A program made the position numbers and the translations under genes. From positions 1 through 64,000 of the forward strand of contig NZ_JACEFT010000022.1 in the NCBI RefSeq assembly GCF_013697085.1: 64,000 nucleotides of DNA. Direction: 5' to 3'. A model generated the notes under the pieces. That model was not told where the DNA came from and searched no databases. It saw only the letters and a program-made list of their open reading frames with translations. Below, one piece after another: positions 61,143 to 64,000 of the stretch (the first letter of the stretch is position 1; every line of letters begins with the position of its first letter). The stretch is from Billgrantia kenyensis (GTDB lineage: Bacteria; Pseudomonadota; Gammaproteobacteria; Pseudomonadales; Halomonadaceae).

Positions 61143-62052
61143 GGCGAAGCGCAGGAGAAACCGGATGGCCTACCTGGGGGGAGTCTCAGCTCTGCTATTA
61201 GCGCTTGTACTCACCGGCGTACTGGCCATGCAAGCCTGGCGCCTGGCCGATAACCGTGCGATGGAGCAGGCCTGGGCATGGCTGCAATCCCAGGCGCCCG
61301 CCACCGTCGAAACGTTCGACCCCGCCATGGTGGAAGACCTGCCCGACGCCGCCCGGCGCTACTTCCTCTACACCATCGCCCCGGGCACGCCGCTTCACGT
61401 CGTCAGCGAAATCCACATGACCGGCGAGATCGGCCTCGGTAGCAAGGAAGACCCCGGCTACCGCCCCATGCGGGCACGCCAGATACTCGCCCCGCCGCAC
61501 GGCTTCATCTGGCAGCTCGAACGGGCCGGTTCCGGCCTGATGCAGATGAGCGGCTCGGACGGCATGGCCGAAGGCCGCTCCTGGACACGCTTCTGGCTCA
61601 ACGGCACGCTGCCCGTCGCCAGGGCCGGCGGCGATGGCAACCACCTGCGCGCCTCGTTCGGCCGAGCGGTAGCGGAAGCCGCCTTCTGGGCCCCGGCAGC
61701 CCTGCTGCCCCAGCACGGAGTGCGCTGGCAAGAGACAGGAGTGCGCTGGGAAGAGACCGGCGAGCCCAACCTGGCACGAGCGATCATCACTCATGGCACC
61801 CTGGAGCAAGCCATCGAGATCGCCGTAGCCGAGAACGGCCAACCGCGCTGGGTGCAGTTCCAGCGTTGGAGCGACGCCAACCCCGAGAAGGAGTGGCGAC
61901 TCCAGCCCTTCGGCGGCTACCTCGACGACTTCCAAGATTTCGAAGGCTTCACCCTGCCCACGAAGGTCGAGGCGGGTAATCACTTCGGCACCGAGGCGTA
62001 CTTTCCTTTCTTTCGGGTGAGGGTGGAGGAGGTGCGGTTCTCGGGGGCGTAG
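61132..62052 (+). CDS. DUF6544 family membrane-anchored protein, intact copy
   Basis: A 306-residue protein with one N-terminal membrane segment (about residues 14-36). The remainder resembles DUF6544, with LPDAARRYFLYTIAPGTPL, MRARQILAPPHGFIW and FWAPAALLPQHGVRW. No function is known. It contains a short tandem repeat, ETGVRWEETGE (VRWQETG/VRWEETG). Start ATG 61132 overlaps the GNAT stop; ATG 61168 is an alternative. Its 3' end occurs as fragments at 49183 and 50453. Confidence 0.8.
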   Translation: MADRAKRRRNRMAYLGGVSALLLALVLTGVLAMQAWRLADNRAMEQAWAWLQSQAPATVETFDPAMVEDLPDAARRYFLYTIAPGTPLHVVSEIHMTGEIGLGSKEDPGYRPMRARQILAPPHGFIWQLERAGSGLMQMSGSDGMAEGRSWTRFWLNGTLPVARAGGDGNHLRASFGRAVAEAAFWAPAALLPQHGVRWQETGVRWEETGEPNLARAIITHGTLEQAIEIAVAENGQPRWVQFQRWSDANPEKEWRLQPFGGYLDDFQDFEGFTLPTKVEAGNHFGTEAYFPFFRVRVEEVRFSGA

Positions 62053-62064
62053 AGCTCAATGGTA

Positions 62065-62450
62065 CTAGGCAAGATCAGCGAGATGCTGGCGGACCACATA
62101 GAGATCCTGCACCAAGCCGCTGAGCAGCCGGTCCAGAGGTGGCTGGCCAGCAAACAAGGGATTATGATTAGGTCGGTGCAGCCAAGCGTCCGCGGCGTCG
62201 GCACGCGGCAGCAGGATCTGAAGAGCCTTGTAGATATCCAGAATCAGCGACATGCGCTCGAGCTGATTGACGTCGAGCCGAGCCGCCGTGGGCTGCTTGT
62301 GCCAGCGCCGATAGGTGGGCTCAGGCACGCCAAGCAGCAAGGCGGCTTCCTGCTCCTTCAACCCCAACCGTTGGCGATGTCGGGGTATGTACGCATCGCC
62401 GCCACGCTCATGTGTTGGCGTTTTTCGGCGGGCATTTGAGGTGGGGCCAT
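62065..62450 (-). pseudogene. Frameshifted Xre/ParS-type antitoxin, second copy
   Basis: From the ATG at 62450 the frame reads MAPPQMPAEKRQHMSVAAMRTYPDIANGWG and stops. After loss of one base (GGGG-TTG against GGGGGCTG in the intact gene, near 62362), the rest continues in another frame as EQEAALLLGVPEPTYRRWHKQ to QDLYVVRQHL. Overall it is highly similar to 49986-50387. Its toxin partner survives only as 60390-60490. Confidence 0.88.
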
Positions 62451-62465
62451 CAAGACCACCATGAG

Positions 62466-62501
62466 CCAAATGGCGGATATAAGGAATTATCGCTCAAATG
62501 G
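62466..62501 (-). promoter_or_regulatory. Double operator upstream of the broken antitoxin
   Basis: CCAAATGG (62466-62473) and TCAAATGG (62494-62501) repeat the arrangement at 50403-50438 with identical 28-bp spacing, although the bases between have changed. Confidence 0.55.
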
Positions 62502-62524
62502 AGAAGGGCTGTCACTAACCCCTT

Positions 62525-62705
62525 CGCCGAGGTGTACGTCGTCATCTCCGGCTTCGGCCAGTTCCTCAACGGCGATACCCGCCAGCCCTTCGAGACGGGG
62601 AAGTGTTGTTTGTACCCGCCGGCGATGTTCATCGTTTCGAGGACTTCACCGACGGCTTTGCGGCTAGGGTGTTCTTCTACGGCCCAGAGGTGGTGAAGCA
62701 CTTAC
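62525..62705 (+). pseudogene. Cupin-domain gene fragment with frameshift
   Basis: The frame reads EVYVVISGFGQFLNGDTRQPFETG, then, after loss of one G near 62600, EVLFVPAGDVHRFEDFTDGFAARVFFYGPEV. This is the typical centre and end of a small cupin protein. There is no start and the 5' part is missing, so it is a leftover of a deleted gene. Confidence 0.75.
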
Positions 62706-62817
62706 CGAATTCTGCATTACCCGTACTGCCATCGGGTGCATCCTTGGCGGAAAAGAGCATCCTCTAAGAGACCGCATTATTTAAGGGAGTAGAGAGATGC
62801 CAACCAAGTTTTTCAAA

Positions 62818-64000
62818 CTACAATAGCCGTTGGTAGGCGTCTATAAGTAATGCAGTGGTAAGGAGCTTAAGAAGATCGTAGTCAAACCCACCAGAGCCTA
62901 GTGCTGTCTGGTTGTAGACTTCTCTAAATCTTTCATGATCAATTAGTTCCCATTGAGAAAGCTGACCCTCAAGAACCAGAGTCTCCAGATACGCTCTATT
63001 GTGCCACAATGCTTTCTGAAACGCTCCTGTAACCGAGCCCTTCCTGCGCCTGAAAACGGCAGTTGTATTATAGTGTTCCGCGACTACTTTCCGAAAAGGC
63101 AGTCGTGTATGGTTTTCGTCATAGAGAGCTTCTGTAGGAAACGAGAGAGCGTAACGGAGCATTTCGCTCTGCGTAAAGGGCCTCAAATACTGCGCCCGCT
63201 CATCGCAGATGACTCGATAGCTGTTCTCGCTGATAGCATCTTGCACCCATGCATACCTTAGAGAATGATTTCTCGCCGCTATAAGCGAGAAATTATCTCG
63301 ACGGAAGCTCGAAATCACCTCCTTTCGGAGAAATTTGTTAGGCGGATTCGGAGGTGTTTTAAGCATTTCTCGCAATATGCGGATATAGCTAACCGAGTAC
63401 AGTTTAGCATAGTGCCTGAGTTTACGTGCGAATGCCGAAGGTTGGCTGTGCAACGTATCTCGTAGCGTTGCCACCGGCACAGGATCCAGAAATATCTGAT
63501 CACCACCATGACCATCTAAAATTGTCACAGGCCGTGTCTTAGTTCGTACCGATAGGTCTTCTGCGAGCCGATGGATTACGGCTTGGAAAGCGAGTGCAGT
63601 TGAAGGAGTTGCAGGTAGAGGGCGCTGGATCGGTCGAAAGAGCAAATCTTCCGAAAGTGTTAAAGAGAAGTGCTCGACTCCGAGTTTGGCGGCAATAGCC
63701 GCAGCAATCTTCGCGTCATCATGCGCACTTCCACCTGGGAAGTGCCAAGTGAATGCCACGGGCTTATCTACCCCGTATACTGAAGCAGCAGCATAGAGTA
63801 AAGACGTTGAGTCACACCCGCCAGAGAAAGAAACTCCGAAACGCTCTGTAAACTCCTCTCGTCGAAGTAATTCTTCAAGGATCTCCGCCGGATTTTCAGA
63901 GGCTGTGCTGTCGTTATGTAATAAGTCTATTTCTGAGGCGATTTGGAAAGTTCCGCTACGCTGTACGTAAGCCACTCCGCCGGCGGGAATGGCGTGGACA
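62818..64000 (-). CDS. Asparagine-synthase-like protein, possible lasso-peptide cyclase (partial)
   Basis: About 394 codons are visible; the 5' end lies beyond the right edge because the frame stays open to 64000 (HAIPAGG before AYVQRSG). The PP-loop motif SFSGGCDSTSLL (ATP adenylation) and LDGHGGDQIFLDP are those of the asparagine synthetase C-terminal domain as used by lasso-peptide macrolactam cyclases and NAGGN-type amidotransferases. A precursor peptide and partner protease would lie outside the window. The DNA is clearly AT-richer than its neighbours, with many rare-type codons, suggesting recent transfer. The lasso role is inference. Confidence 0.7.
   Translation of the reverse strand, partial: VHAIPAGGVAYVQRSGTFQIASEIDLLHNDSTASENPAEILEELLRREEFTERFGVSFSGGCDSTSLLYAAASVYGVDKPVAFTWHFPGGSAHDDAKIAAAIAAKLGVEHFSLTLSEDLLFRPIQRPLPATPSTALAFQAVIHRLAEDLSVRTKTRPVTILDGHGGDQIFLDPVPVATLRDTLHSQPSAFARKLRHYAKLYSVSYIRILREMLKTPPNPPNKFLRKEVISSFRRDNFSLIAARNHSLRYAWVQDAISENSYRVICDERAQYLRPFTQSEMLRYALSFPTEALYDENHTRLPFRKVVAEHYNTTAVFRRRKGSVTGAFQKALWHNRAYLETLVLEGQLSQWELIDHERFREVYNQTALGSGGFDYDLLKLLTTALLIDAYQRLL

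Overview
The window reads as a chromosomal segment of a moderately halophilic gammaproteobacterium of the Halomonas type (Halomonadaceae). This is inferred from high-GC coding DNA, acidic exported proteins, a BCCT osmolyte transporter, a lone peptidase of the NAGGN osmoprotectant family, a TRAP transporter and the general gene repertoire. No rRNA, tRNA, CRISPR array or complete insertion sequence was seen.

Region 1 (1-20.5 kb) is mostly housekeeping and metabolic genes: DUF3581, a tandem UspA protein, two acyltransferase-3 membrane proteins, an esterase, a DUF3422 gene interrupted by one in-frame TAA, an MFS transporter, a tricorn-like S41 protease, two overlapping alpha/beta hydrolase genes, a CBS protein, a phosphoesterase, a lipid kinase, a translationally coupled oxidoreductase/proline-racemase-family pair, and a membrane protein with an S4-like helix but no pore.

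Region 2 (20.5-33 kb) holds arfB, an AmpR-type regulator divergent from a class D beta-lactamase, a DUF1499 protein, the BCCT transporter, two CopC-like genes (one without copper ligands) plus CopD, two tandem PRC-barrel genes each followed by the same hairpin, a lipoprotein, the M42 peptidase, and a ParD/ParE-like module with a palindromic operator and a third tightly linked gene.

Region 3 (33-48.9 kb) contains a DUF1835 protein, two diguanylate cyclases, a bacterioferritin subunit without the heme methionine, a CbiX-like protein, two nitroreductase-family enzymes, an FMN-binding stress protein, MTA/SAH nucleosidase, an ABC-F ATPase, a GFA-fold protein, a PAS/mini-MCP protein, an MFS transporter, a SodC-like protein and a MerR/hydrolase divergent pair.

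Region 4 (48.9-64 kb) is the accessory, rearranged part. It has an IS21 (IstB) remnant and an intact RES/Xre toxin-antitoxin module lying between two direct-repeat fragments of a DUF6544 gene. The intact DUF6544 gene sits 11 kb away beside broken copies of the same toxin and antitoxin. Between them are a LysR-TRAP-VanX cluster, AraC and monooxygenase pseudogenes, a GFA protein and a large autotransporter. At the right edge a compositionally foreign, AT-richer asparagine-synthase/lasso-cyclase-like gene runs out of the window.

The most notable systems are the AmpR-type regulator paired with an OXA-type enzyme, the TRAP transporter coupled to a D-Ala-D-Ala dipeptidase, the racemase-family protein lacking both catalytic cysteines, and the duplicated RES/Xre module with a conserved double operator.
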